Shown here: piece by piece, positions 17,153 through 25,751 of the stretch | Numbering within the stretch: the stretch's first letter is position 1 | How the letters are laid out: each line of letters opens with the position of its first letter | DNA from: JAXMHN01 sp964578605 | GTDB lineage: Bacteria; Verrucomicrobiota; Verrucomicrobiia; Limisphaerales; SIBE01 | NCBI GenBank assembly: GCA_964578605.1 | Contig: CAZODO010000012.1 | Location: 16,485 to 80,484 of the forward strand | Direction: 5' to 3' | DNA: 64,000 nucleotides | The notes under the pieces: generated by a model | Databases searched by the model: none | Told to the model about the DNA's origin: nothing | What the model saw: only the letters and a program-made list of their open reading frames with translations | Translations under genes and position numbers: made by a program

Positions 17153-20100
17153 CTAGCCGATATCACGGTGGTACTCCTGGAGCGATTTGACCGCGGCGTG
17201 GCCGGCTCGGTATTCCGCAATGCCGACGGCCGAGGCATGGGCTGCCGCCGCAGTGGTGACGTAAGGGACCTTGTACTTGATGGCGGCCTGGCGGATATAG
17301 GCGTCGTCAAACTGGCTGGTCTTGCCGCTCGGGGTATTGATGACCAAGTGGATGGTGCGGCTCTTGATCTCGTCGATGATATTCGGGCGTTGATGCTCGT
17401 GGATCTTGTAGCTCAGCTCGGCCTTGACCCCGTGCTGCTGCAAAAGTTGGCAGGTGCCATTGGTGGCTTTGATCCCGAAGCCCAGGGTCTGAAATTGGCG
17501 GGCCACTTCGACGATCGCCGGCTTGTCGCGGTCGGTCACCGAGATCAGGACGGTGCCTTGGAGGGGCAGGGGCGGTTGGGCGGCTTCCTCAGCTTTGAAG
17601 TAAGCCAGCCCGAATGTGGGTGCCATGCCGAGAACCTCGCCTGTGGACCGCATTTCAGGCCCAAGGACCGGGTCAACTTCGGGGAACATGTTGAACGGAA
17701 GAACCACTTCCTTCACCCCCACGTGCGGGATCTTCTTCCGGCGAAGGTTTAAGTCCTTGAGCTTCGCTCCTAGCATGAGCTGAGTGGCGATGCGGGCCAT
17801 CGGGACATTGCAGACCTTGGAAACCAGCGGAACGGTGCGCGACGCGCGCGGGTTCGCCTCCAGCACGTAGACCGTGTCGTGGCAGATGGCGTACTGGATA
17901 TTCATGACGCCGCAGACCCGAAGTTCGCGTCCGATCCGGAGGGTATACTCCTCGATCGTCTTGAGATGCTTCTCTGGGAGCGTGACGGGCGGGATAGCAC
18001 AGGCCGAATCTCCCGAGTGAATACCTGCCAGTTCGATATGTTCCATAACGGCCGGGACAAAGGCCTCAGTCCCATCCGCCAACGCGTCCGCTTCGGCCTC
18101 AATGGCGTTCTCGAGGAAGCGATCAACGAGGATGGGACGCTCCGGGGTGACATCAACGGCAGCAGCGACGTACTTTTCGAGCATGGCATCGTCGTGCACG
18201 ACCTCCATGCCACGTCCGCCAAGGACAAAAGACGGCCGCACCATGAGTGGGTAACCGATCCTTTGCGCGAGTTGGCGCGCCTCCTCCAGGTTGCTGGCCA
18301 TCCCGGACTCAGGCATCGGGATGCCCATGCGATCCATCATTTTACGGAACCGGTCCCGGTCTTCGGCGAGGTCGATCGTATCGGGACTCGTGCCGAGCAC
18401 CTGAACACCGGCGGCCTCAAGTTCGCGGGCGATATTGAGGGGCGTTTGCCCGCCGAACTGGACGACGACGCCGACCGGCTTTTCCTTTTCATAGATAGCG
18501 AGCACGTCTTCCAATGTCAGCGGCTCGAAGTAAAGCTTGTCGGAGGTGTCGTAGTCCGTCGAAACGGTCTCCGGGTTGCAGTTGACCATGATGGTCTCGA
18601 ACCCCGCCTCGCGCAGCGCAAAGGCGGCATGCACACAGCAGTAATCAAACTCGATGCCTTGCCCGATGCGGTTGGGTCCGCCGCCCAGGACCATGACTTT
18701 CTTGCGGTTGCTCGACGGGACTTTATTTGGCCCGTTGTAGGTGGAGTAGTAGTACGCGGCATTCTCGACACCGCTGACCGGCAAGGCGTCCCAGGCCCCC
18801 ACTCCACCGAACTTCTTGCGGCGCTCCCGCAGTTCCGATTCGGGGACTCCAAGGAGTTGGCTCAGGTACTTGTCGGCGAACCCGTCGCGCTTGGCCCGGG
18901 TCAGGAGCGCGTCTGGAAGGGCTTTGCCCTTGAACGTCAGGATCTCTTCTTCGAGTTCGACCAGTTCCTTCATCTGCTGGATGAACCAGGGCTTGATCTG
19001 GGTTTTCGCGTGAAGCTCCTCAACCGTGGCCCCCTTGCGGAGCGCTTCATACATAATCCATTGCCGCTCGCTGCTCGGCTCGTTCAGCAGGGCCAGGAGC
19101 TCCTGAAGGGACTTGCGGTTGAAATCCTTGGCAAAGCCCAAGCCGTGGCGGCCGTTCTCGAGTGAGCGGATGGCCTTCTGGAGAGCTTCTTTGTAGGTCT
19201 TGCCAATACTCATGACCTCACCCACCGCACGCATCTGCGTTCCGAGTTTGTCCTGGGCGCCCTTGAACTTCTCAAAAGCCCAGCGCGCAAACTTCACGAC
19301 CACGTAATCACCGGAAGGCGTGTATTTCTCCAGGGTGCCATCGCGCCAGTAAGGGAATTCGTTGAGCGTGAGGCCACCCGCGAGCTTAGCGGAGATCAGG
19401 GCGATGGGAAAACCCGTTGCCTTCGACGCCAGCGCGGAAGACCGGGAAGTCCGCGGGTTGATTTCGATCACCACCACCCGTCCGGTCTTCGGGTCATGGG
19501 CAAACTGGATATTGGTGCCTCCGATCACGCCGATGGACTCGACAATGCGATAGGAGTAATCCTGCAGCTTGGCCTGGAGTTTGGGGTCGATGGTCAGCAT
19601 CGGCGCCACACAGAACGAATCGCCCGTGTGCACGCCCATCGGGTCCACATTCTCGATGAAGCAGACTGTGATCATCTGGTTGAGGGCGTCCCGGACCACT
19701 TCCAGTTCCAGCTCTTCCCAGCCTTGGACCGACTCCTCGACCAGGACCTGCCCGACTATGCTTGCCGCGAGACCACGGCTGACCACCGTTCGTAGCTCCT
19801 CAACGTTGTAAACATGCCCCCCACCTGTCCCACCCAGCGTGTAAGCAGGGCGAATCACCACCGGATACCCAAGGTGCGCCGCTACCGCTTCCGCCTCTTC
19901 TACCGAAAAAGCCGGGGCGCTGCGCGGCATGTCAATCCCAAGCTTCCGCATCGTCTCCTTGAAGATGATGCGATCTTCGCCCTTCTCGATCGCGTCAGCT
20001 TCAACGCCTATGATGCGCACGCCGTATTTCGCCAAAACGCCGGACTTGGCGAGTTGGGACGAGAGGTTCAGCCCTGTCTGGCCTCCAAGGTTCGGCAGGA

Positions 20101-20356
20101 GCGCGTCCGGACGCTCTTTCTCAATGATCTCGGTCAGGGAAGGGACCGTCAGGGGTTCAATGTAAGTGACGTCCGCCATGCCCGGGTCGGTCATGATCGT
20201 GGCGGGGTTTGAATTCACGAGAATAATCCGGTATCCGAGGCTGCGCAGGGCTTTGCAGGCCTGCGTGCCGGAATAATCAAACTCGCAGGCCTGTCCAATG
20301 ATGATTGGGCCAGAGCCGATGATCAGAACCTTGTGGATGTCAGTTCGCTTGGGCAT
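17153..20356 (-). CDS. carB: Carbamoyl-phosphate synthase large subunit
   Basis: The 1067-residue protein has the full CarB layout: two homologous ATP-grasp halves and a C-terminal MGS-like allosteric domain. The first half opens KVLIIGSGPIIIGQACEFDY, with LGGQTGLNLSSQL; the second opens KVMVLGGGPNRIGQGIEFDY, with QFGGQTPLNIA. The MGS-like domain is at about residues 930-1067, with INTPSGKTSQFDD. It makes carbamoyl phosphate from ammonia, bicarbonate and two ATP for arginine and pyrimidine synthesis, using ammonia from the CarA glutaminase. carA is not in this window. ATG at 20356 gives the canonical start; an in-frame extension upstream is without conserved sequence. Confidence 0.98.
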   Translation of the reverse strand: MPKRTDIHKVLIIGSGPIIIGQACEFDYSGTQACKALRSLGYRIILVNSNPATIMTDPGMADVTYIEPLTVPSLTEIIEKERPDALLPNLGGQTGLNLSSQLAKSGVLAKYGVRIIGVEADAIEKGEDRIIFKETMRKLGIDMPRSAPAFSVEEAEAVAAHLGYPVVIRPAYTLGGTGGGHVYNVEELRTVVSRGLAASIVGQVLVEESVQGWEELELEVVRDALNQMITVCFIENVDPMGVHTGDSFCVAPMLTIDPKLQAKLQDYSYRIVESIGVIGGTNIQFAHDPKTGRVVVIEINPRTSRSSALASKATGFPIALISAKLAGGLTLNEFPYWRDGTLEKYTPSGDYVVVKFARWAFEKFKGAQDKLGTQMRAVGEVMSIGKTYKEALQKAIRSLENGRHGLGFAKDFNRKSLQELLALLNEPSSERQWIMYEALRKGATVEELHAKTQIKPWFIQQMKELVELEEEILTFKGKALPDALLTRAKRDGFADKYLSQLLGVPESELRERRKKFGGVGAWDALPVSGVENAAYYYSTYNGPNKVPSSNRKKVMVLGGGPNRIGQGIEFDYCCVHAAFALREAGFETIMVNCNPETVSTDYDTSDKLYFEPLTLEDVLAIYEKEKPVGVVVQFGGQTPLNIARELEAAGVQVLGTSPDTIDLAEDRDRFRKMMDRMGIPMPESGMASNLEEARQLAQRIGYPLMVRPSFVLGGRGMEVVHDDAMLEKYVAAAVDVTPERPILVDRFLENAIEAEADALADGTEAFVPAVMEHIELAGIHSGDSACAIPPVTLPEKHLKTIEEYTLRIGRELRVCGVMNIQYAICHDTVYVLEANPRASRTVPLVSKVCNVPMARIATQLMLGAKLKDLNLRRKKIPHVGVKEVVLPFNMFPEVDPVLGPEMRSTGEVLGMAPTFGLAYFKAEEAAQPPLPLQGTVLISVTDRDKPAIVEVARQFQTLGFGIKATNGTCQLLQQHGVKAELSYKIHEHQRPNIIDEIKSRTIHLVINTPSGKTSQFDDAYIRQAAIKYKVPYVTTAAAAHASAVGIAEYRAGHAAVKSLQEYHRDIG

Positions 20357-20466
20357 ACGTCGATTCTTTCGGGACGGACAACGCTGCACCGACTCGCACG
20401 GGAGTGGCGGCGCCGGCGGAGTATCTACCTGCCGGGTGAATCTTGGGCAAACAAATAATGGGTGTG

Positions 20467-21465
20467 TCATGCGACGGGCGAGTACTTCGCCGCGATCGCC
20501 AGAGCGGTCTCGCGAAGCCGTTCCCCGAGTGAAGCGGGCTGGATCACGGTGACGTGCGCGCCCCAGCCTAAGACCCACCGTTCGAGTTCCTCAAGACTGC
20601 TCAGGCGCATCTGCAAACGGGAGCGGCCGCAGGGAAGCTCGACGAACTCCTGGGTGGCATGCCATTTCCTGCCCCGCACCAGGTCGGTGGCCCAGGGGTC
20701 GAACTCCATGCTGACCTGGATGTCTTCCGTCCCCTTGAATACCCCGAAGCTGCCCCGGAGATACTCGTCAGGCTTGAAATCACGGGGTGGAACGAAGGTC
20801 TTCGAGGTCAATTTCGGCTGGCGCAAGCGCGTGAGGACAAACGTGCGCAGCGCTTGGCGGTCCAGGTCAAACGCGAACAGGTACCAGTGGTTGTCGATGC
20901 AGGCTAAATGGTACGGGCGCACGTGCCGTCGCACGGCGCGCTCCGCTCCGAGCTTCTTGTACTGAAACTTCACCGTCCGATGCTCCTGCACGGCGCGCGC
21001 CAGGACCTGGAAGGTATCCAGGTCCGTGTCGTCCGGAGCGAAGGGACGGAAGGACAAGGCTTCGTCAAGGTGTGCCAGGGTAAAGCTCTGCTGCGAATCC
21101 AGATTCCCAGTCAGCTTGCGGAAAGCCGCCTCCAGTGGCTTCTGGAAGGGCGTCCCCTGGTACTGTGCGATCGCTTTATGCGCCACTAGGAGTGCGAAAA
21201 CCTCCGCTTCGGTCACCGCCACACTTGGGAATTCTTCGACCGGCTCCGAATAGTAATACCCATACTTTCGGCTGTCATATTCGACCGGCAGGTTCAACCG
21301 AAAGCGCATGAAATCGATGTCCCGCTTGATTGTCCGGGTGCACGTCTCCAACTCCTGGGCCAACCGGCTGCAATTGGGGTGACGGCCCTCCTGCAGTCTG
21401 CGGTGGATCTGCAGCATCCGCTGCCACGCCGTTCGGGCAAGCACCTGGTCCTGGACTTTGGGCAT
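20467..21465 (-). CDS. WYL-domain transcriptional regulator (YafY-like)
   Basis: The 332-residue product has an N-terminal HTH region (residues about 12-60, with SRLAQELETCTRTIKRDIDF as the helix-turn-helix). A central linker and a WYL domain follow from about 160. The WYL core motifs are YHLACIDNHWYLFAFDLDR and FVLTRL. A C-terminal WCX-like part is present (VLGWGAHVTVIQPASL). Such proteins sense small ligands or nucleic acids through the WYL fold and regulate transcription. It lies 15 bp upstream of ilvD's stop codon on the same strand, so it may be on the ilvD transcript. Its targets cannot be read here. Confidence 0.9.
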   Translation of the reverse strand: MPKVQDQVLARTAWQRMLQIHRRLQEGRHPNCSRLAQELETCTRTIKRDIDFMRFRLNLPVEYDSRKYGYYYSEPVEEFPSVAVTEAEVFALLVAHKAIAQYQGTPFQKPLEAAFRKLTGNLDSQQSFTLAHLDEALSFRPFAPDDTDLDTFQVLARAVQEHRTVKFQYKKLGAERAVRRHVRPYHLACIDNHWYLFAFDLDRQALRTFVLTRLRQPKLTSKTFVPPRDFKPDEYLRGSFGVFKGTEDIQVSMEFDPWATDLVRGRKWHATQEFVELPCGRSRLQMRLSSLEELERWVLGWGAHVTVIQPASLGERLRETALAIAAKYSPVA

Positions 21466-21480
21466 AGGCCCTCGAACGGA

Positions 21481-23217
21481 TTACAGCTTCAAGTCTTTGT
21501 CCGTCACCGCGCCGAGGGAAGCGGACGTGACAAGATGGGCATACTTAGCCAAAACGCCCCGGTTATAGCGCGGTTCCGGCGCTTTCCATGCGGCCCTGCG
21601 CCGGGCGAACTCCTCCGCCGGGATATCGAGGTTGATCTCACGCTCTTCCGCATCGATGGTGATCTGATCGCCCTCTTCTACAATGCCGAGTGCGCCGCCG
21701 ACATAAGCTTCGGGTGTGATATGGCCCACGACAAAACCGTGGCTGCCTCCCGAGAAGCGCCCGTCCGTAATGAGCGCCACATGTTTGCCGAGTCCTTTCC
21801 CCATAATGGCCGAGGTTGGAGAGAGCATCTCGCGCATGCCGGGCCCGCCTTTGGGCCCTTCATACCGAATGACCACGACATCGCCCGCCACAATGGTGCC
21901 TTCCAGGATCGCGCGAAGCGCCAGTTCTTCCGAGTTGAACACGCGCGCTCTGCCGGTGAAGCGCAAACCCTCCTTTCCAGTGATTTTCGCCACGGCGCCC
22001 TCCTGGGCGAGATTCCCGCGGAGAATCACGAGGTGGCTGTCTTTCTTGATGGGATCGTTGAGAGGCCGGATGATCGTCTGCCCCTGGGGATACGGCTGCA
22101 CGTCGGCGAGGGTCTCGGCGAGCGTCTGCCCGGTCACGGTGCGACAATCGCCATGCAGCAGCCCGGCCTCCAGCAAGGTGCGCATCAAAGGGCGAATCCC
22201 CCCGATCTCCACAAGTTCCGACATCAAGTGCTTTCCGCTCGGCTTCAGGTCGGCCAGCACTGGGACGCGTTTCCCGATCCGGGTGAAATCGTCCAGGCGC
22301 AACTCGACGCCCGCGGCATGGGCGATCGCCAGGAGATGCAGCACCGCGTTCGTCGAGCCGCCCAGGGCGATGACCACCGTGATGGCGTTTTCAAAAGCTT
22401 CCCGCGTCATGATGTCCCGCGGACGCAGATTGCGCTTGAGCATTTCGACCACTGCGGCTCCAGCCCGGCGGCAATCCTCGACTTTCGCTTTGGACACCGC
22501 GTTCTGGGCCGAACTGTTCGGGAGGCTCATGCCCAAGGCTTCGATGGCCGATGCCATCGTGTTGGCCGTATACATCCCGCCGCACGAACCGGGGCCGGGA
22601 ATGGCGCACGCTTCGATTGCCTGAAACTCCTTGTCGTCAATCTTCCGGTTCGCATGCGCGCCGACGGCCTCGAAGACAGAAACGATATCGAGCAGACGCT
22701 TGCTCCCTGTCAGGCAGCCCGGGAGAATGGTTCCGCCATAAACAAACACCGCCGGCCGGTTCAGCTGCGCGATGGCCATCAGGCAACCCGGCATGTTTTT
22801 GTCGCACCCCCCAATCGCCACAAAGCCGTCCATGCCCTCGCAACCCACCACCGTTTCGATTGAATCGGCAATCACCTCGCGCGAGACCAGCGAGTATTTC
22901 ATGCCTTCGCTCCCCATGGAAATGCCGTCGGAGATAGTGATGGTGTTGAAAACGATCGCTTTGCCGCCGGCCTCGTTCGCGCCGGCTTCCGCTTCCCGGG
23001 CGAGTTGGTCGATATGCATATTGCATGGGGTGACCATGCTCCAAGTGGACGCAATTCCGATCACTGGCTTCTGAAAGTCCTCCGGCTTAAAACCCGCGGC
23101 GTAAAGCATCGCGCGGCTTGGCGCGCGGTCGGGTCCATCCAGCACAATGCTGGAGTGTGGCCGAAGGGATTCGGTCGAACCGAGGCCTTCGCGAGAACTG
23201 GTGTTGCCTTGTTTCAT
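21481..23217 (-). CDS. ilvD: Dihydroxy-acid dehydratase
   Basis: The 578-residue product catalyses the dehydration of 2,3-dihydroxy-isovalerate and -methylvalerate in valine/isoleucine synthesis. Fe-S and active-site motifs are intact: VAIGGCDKNMPGCLMA, IPGPGSCGGMYTANTMAS and, near the C-terminus, LITDGRFSGGSHGFVVGHI. The ATG at 23217 starts MKQGNTSSREGLG, normal for the family. The open frame continues far upstream without conserved sequence. There is no Shine-Dalgarno, and a -10-like GATAAT ends 9 nt before the ATG, so the mRNA may be leaderless. The WYL regulator follows 15 bp downstream. Confidence 0.97.
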   Translation of the reverse strand: MKQGNTSSREGLGSTESLRPHSSIVLDGPDRAPSRAMLYAAGFKPEDFQKPVIGIASTWSMVTPCNMHIDQLAREAEAGANEAGGKAIVFNTITISDGISMGSEGMKYSLVSREVIADSIETVVGCEGMDGFVAIGGCDKNMPGCLMAIAQLNRPAVFVYGGTILPGCLTGSKRLLDIVSVFEAVGAHANRKIDDKEFQAIEACAIPGPGSCGGMYTANTMASAIEALGMSLPNSSAQNAVSKAKVEDCRRAGAAVVEMLKRNLRPRDIMTREAFENAITVVIALGGSTNAVLHLLAIAHAAGVELRLDDFTRIGKRVPVLADLKPSGKHLMSELVEIGGIRPLMRTLLEAGLLHGDCRTVTGQTLAETLADVQPYPQGQTIIRPLNDPIKKDSHLVILRGNLAQEGAVAKITGKEGLRFTGRARVFNSEELALRAILEGTIVAGDVVVIRYEGPKGGPGMREMLSPTSAIMGKGLGKHVALITDGRFSGGSHGFVVGHITPEAYVGGALGIVEEGDQITIDAEEREINLDIPAEEFARRRAAWKAPEPRYNRGVLAKYAHLVTSASLGAVTDKDLKL

Positions 23218-23226
23218 TGAGGAGAA

Positions 23227-23256
23227 ATTATCAGCATGAAAAGAGGTCCTTGACAA
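23227..23256 (-). promoter_or_regulatory. Candidate ilvD promoter giving a leaderless mRNA
   Basis: On the minus strand TTGTCA (23251-23256) and GATAAT (23227-23232) are 18 bp apart. A start 6-7 nt after the -10 would fall about 3 nt before the ilvD ATG, and no ribosome binding site fits in that space. Confidence 0.45.
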
Positions 23257-23267
23257 TACCTCGTGAA

Positions 23268-23328
23268 GACCGAAGGCCGAAATCCGAAGGCGCCGAAAGA
23301 AATCCGAGCTCCGAATCCGCGCTCCGAG
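23268..23328. repeat. Heptamer repeat tract, CCGAAGx family (copy 2)
   Basis: Words CCGAAGG, CCGAAAT, CCGAAGG, CCGAAAG, CCGAGCT, CCGAATC and CCGAG follow each other with 7- to 11-bp spacing. This is the reverse-complement counterpart of the CTTCGG tract at 2161-2195. It lies directly upstream of the ilvD promoter. Confidence 0.55.
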
Positions 23329-23396
23329 ACGGCCGTGGTGGGGCGGGATCACCGTATTTGCGTGGTGCGGAGCCGGTCCGTCGTGGTGCCACTCAG

Positions 23397-23861
23397 TCAA
23401 TAGACCCAGGGGATAAACCGGCGCACGCGCCTCTGATACTCGGCATATTCCTGGAACCGTTCGCGCAGCCAGCGCTCTTCCTGCCGGGCTTTGGCGTCCA
23501 GGAAAACTGCCATCAACAGCGCCATCACCAGCCCTGGACCGCTCTGGCGGAAGAGGGTCCAGCCGAACCCGGCCAGAATCAGGCTTGTGTAAAGGGGGTG
23601 TCTCATGAGCGCATAAGCTCCGCGCTGCACCAGTTCCGAGCGGGCGTCGGGCTTTGGGAAAGGCGACAAACGCCTGCCCAGGGCGGCGGTTCCGGAGAGG
23701 GCGATGATCGCCCCGGCGAGCATCAGGATGGCACCGACCAGAACCGCTGGGCGAAGGGAGAAGGTGCCAGGAAACCGCCATCCGGCAGCCACGAGCAGGA
23801 GCATCAGGGCGAATTGTGCGACAACCCACCCTCCGCCTCGCTGATTGAACGTATGTGTCAT
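23397..23861 (-). CDS. Isoprenylcysteine/phospholipid methyltransferase-family membrane protein
   Basis: The 154-residue protein has about four hydrophobic segments and the C-terminal signature of this family. This is GAYALMRHPLYTSLILAGFG, followed by DAKARQEERWLRERF and a terminal RRVRRFIPWVY. RHPxY and the EExxL block form the AdoMet and substrate site in ICMT/PEMT-like enzymes. Bacterial members are mostly uncharacterised small-molecule or lipid methyltransferases. It overlaps another open frame that extends ilvD upstream, but this frame has the conserved protein. The gene lies between ilvD and the nagB pair, with 45 bp to the latter. Confidence 0.85.
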   Translation of the reverse strand: MTHTFNQRGGGWVVAQFALMLLLVAAGWRFPGTFSLRPAVLVGAILMLAGAIIALSGTAALGRRLSPFPKPDARSELVQRGAYALMRHPLYTSLILAGFGWTLFRQSGPGLVMALLMAVFLDAKARQEERWLRERFQEYAEYQRRVRRFIPWVY

Positions 23862-23906
23862 GGGGATGCGCTATAGCAACAGCCATTCTCCGAAGAAGAA
23901 CCACCG

Positions 23907-24689
23907 TTACAGCAAGCTCGCGGAATCCAGATCCAGGAAAAGCGTCGCGTGCGGTTGCTGACGGAGAACGGACGACGGGCAGGCGGTGCTGATCGGGCCT
24001 TGCAGGGCCGTTTTGACCGCTTGGGCTTTACGCCGCTCGGGGACCACGCAAAGCAGTGAGCGCGCCGCGCAAAGCGCCGGGATGGTCAACGAATAGGCGT
24101 ATTGCGGCACGTCCTCGAGCCGGGGAAAGGCGCCTTCGCCCACTTGCTGCCGCCGGCAGGCTTCGTCCAGTTTGACCAGCTTGACGCCTCGCGTGTCGTG
24201 GAAATCCGCCACGGGCGGATCATTGAAAGCAATATGGCCATTCTCGCCGATCCCAAGGCAGCAAAGGTCGATCGGTCCCGCTCCCAGAAGCCCGGCGTAA
24301 CGGTCGCACTCCTTGATCGGCTCGAGCGCTTCCCCCTCGATATAATGGAACGCGGCTGGGTGGACGCGGGTTTCCATTCGCTCTTGCATGAACCGGCGAA
24401 AGCTGGCGGGATGCTGGGCGGTGACGCCGAGGTATTCGTCCATGTGAAACAGAGTGATCGCCTGCCAATTCAGCCCCGGCATGGCGGTGAGCGCCTCGAG
24501 GAACTTCACCTGCGAAGCGGCGGACGCGAAGATGGCCCGGGCCTGGCCTCGGGCCGCCAGGGCATCCCGCAAACAGGCGTGGGCGCGCGCCGCGGCATCG
24601 ACCGCAAGGGCGTCGTGCGTTTCGTAAATTCGGACGGCGAGGGCGCCGGCAGTGAAGGTCTTGGAAGGCAAAGGGCGGTTCGCGGGCAT
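23907..24689 (-). CDS. NagB-family sugar-phosphate deaminase/isomerase, divergent paralogue
   Basis: The 260-residue product belongs to the NagB/6-phosphogluconolactonase superfamily. It has LFHMDEYLGV (the DEY block), SFRRFMQERM, LCCLGIGENGHIAFNDP and a C-terminal LDLDSASLL. It is more divergent than its neighbour encoded at 24698-25483: the Gly-rich phosphate loop near the N-terminus is degenerate (IFASAASQVKFLEAL instead of GLATGRT). It may therefore use a different amino sugar phosphate. ATG at 24689 is preferred. The gene begins 8 bp after its neighbour ends, so both are one transcription unit. Confidence 0.85.
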   Translation of the reverse strand: MPANRPLPSKTFTAGALAVRIYETHDALAVDAAARAHACLRDALAARGQARAIFASAASQVKFLEALTAMPGLNWQAITLFHMDEYLGVTAQHPASFRRFMQERMETRVHPAAFHYIEGEALEPIKECDRYAGLLGAGPIDLCCLGIGENGHIAFNDPPVADFHDTRGVKLVKLDEACRRQQVGEGAFPRLEDVPQYAYSLTIPALCAARSLLCVVPERRKAQAVKTALQGPISTACPSSVLRQQPHATLFLDLDSASLL

Positions 24690-24697
24690 GGCGTTCT

Positions 24698-25483
24698 TCA
24701 GCGGTATTGTTCCCACTCGGGTTCGTTATCGAAAATCCAGCGGTAGTAATCCGATTCCTGCAAGAGGGTGCCGGCTGCTTCGTCCACGACCACGGTGCAA
24801 TGCGCATGCAGTTGCAACGCGGTGGCTGAGATCATCGAGGTGATCGGACCTTCGACCGCGCGGGCGATAATCCCTGCTTTCTCATGCCCGGTGGCGAGGA
24901 GCACGCACCGGTCGCTCTCAAGGATCGTGCCCACGCCCATGGTAATGGCGCGCCGGGGCATGTCCTCAGGGTTATCGAACATCGGCGCGTTCTGTTCCAA
25001 CGTCGCTGGCGCGAGGGCTTTCACACGGGTGCGCGAATGAAGGGCGGAGAGCGGTTCGTTGAAACCGAGATGCCCGGCACGTCCGATGCCGAGGAGTTGA
25101 AAATCGAGGCCCCCGAACCGTTTGATCAGCCCTTCATAGCGCCTGCATTCAGCGTCCAGGTCTCTCGCGGTGCCATCGGGAAGATGGGTATTGCGCAAGT
25201 CAATATTCACCTGGTTGAACAGGTTGTGGTTCATGTAGTGCCGGTACGAATGGCGGTCCGATCCCGGCAACCCCACATACTCGTCCAGGTTGAACGTGCG
25301 GCACAGGGAGAAATCGAGCCTTTCCTCCCGGTGCATTCGCACCAGTTGCGCGTAAACGGATTCCATGGTGCGGCCGGTCGCCAACCCCAGCACGAGATGC
25401 GGATTCGCCCGCAACTCGCGCGCGATAATCCGTGCGACAAGTTCCGCCGCCGCCGCCGCCGATGGCCGAATGATGACTTCCAC
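24698..25483 (-). CDS. nagB: Glucosamine-6-phosphate deaminase
   Basis: The 261-residue product converts glucosamine 6-phosphate to fructose 6-phosphate and ammonia. It has the phosphate loop LGLATGRTMESVY (about 32-44), FNLDEYVGLPGSDRHSYRHY with the catalytic Asp-Glu pair, and LLGIGRAGHLGFNEP with the catalytic His region. The probable start is the GTG at 25481-25483, just before the conserved VEVIIRPS; upstream in-frame sequence belongs to the intergenic repeat. It is followed at once by a second NagB-like gene, an arrangement that suggests amino sugar catabolism with two substrates or a hetero-oligomer. Confidence 0.9.
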   Translation of the reverse strand: MEVIIRPSAAAAAELVARIIARELRANPHLVLGLATGRTMESVYAQLVRMHREERLDFSLCRTFNLDEYVGLPGSDRHSYRHYMNHNLFNQVNIDLRNTHLPDGTARDLDAECRRYEGLIKRFGGLDFQLLGIGRAGHLGFNEPLSALHSRTRVKALAPATLEQNAPMFDNPEDMPRRAITMGVGTILESDRCVLLATGHEKAGIIARAVEGPITSMISATALQLHAHCTVVVDEAAGTLLQESDYYRWIFDNEPEWEQYR

Positions 25484-25588
25484 AAAGGCGATTAAACCAC
25501 GGCACGATGGAAAAGGACATCCTGAACTTGGCGGATGCACCGGCCCTGCTACCTTAGATTCAGTCCGGCCCCACCCTTTTCTGAGCAA

Positions 25589-25697
25589 AATGAGATCACC
25601 CCGGAACAGGATTGCGCGCACTGCGCCCTTGAACCTCGCGTTGCGCAAATAGTTGGTAATCAAGCCAACCATTTTGAGGTTCATGGGCAGAATTGCT
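25589..25697. repeat. Dispersed repeat with 52-bp core (copy 1)
   Basis: Bases 25589-25640 are identical to the last 52 bases of the window (63949-64000). Within the copy, GAACCTC (25631-25637) and a GAGGTTC ending near 25682 form an outer stem that encloses GTTGG/CCAAC. The element can therefore fold as a branched hairpin. It occupies the gap between divergent nagB and ffh. Confidence 0.8.
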
Positions 25698-25751
25698 GGC
25701 GTTTCAGGCGCATTCCTTGTCAAGGCAGGCGCGTTGCTTTACCGTGAGGCT

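Noticed and set aside
23218..23904. In-frame upstream extension of ilvD (about 229 codons)
   Set aside because: The extension is not conserved, passes through the heptamer repeat and overlaps the methyltransferase-family gene in another frame. The family start is at 23217.
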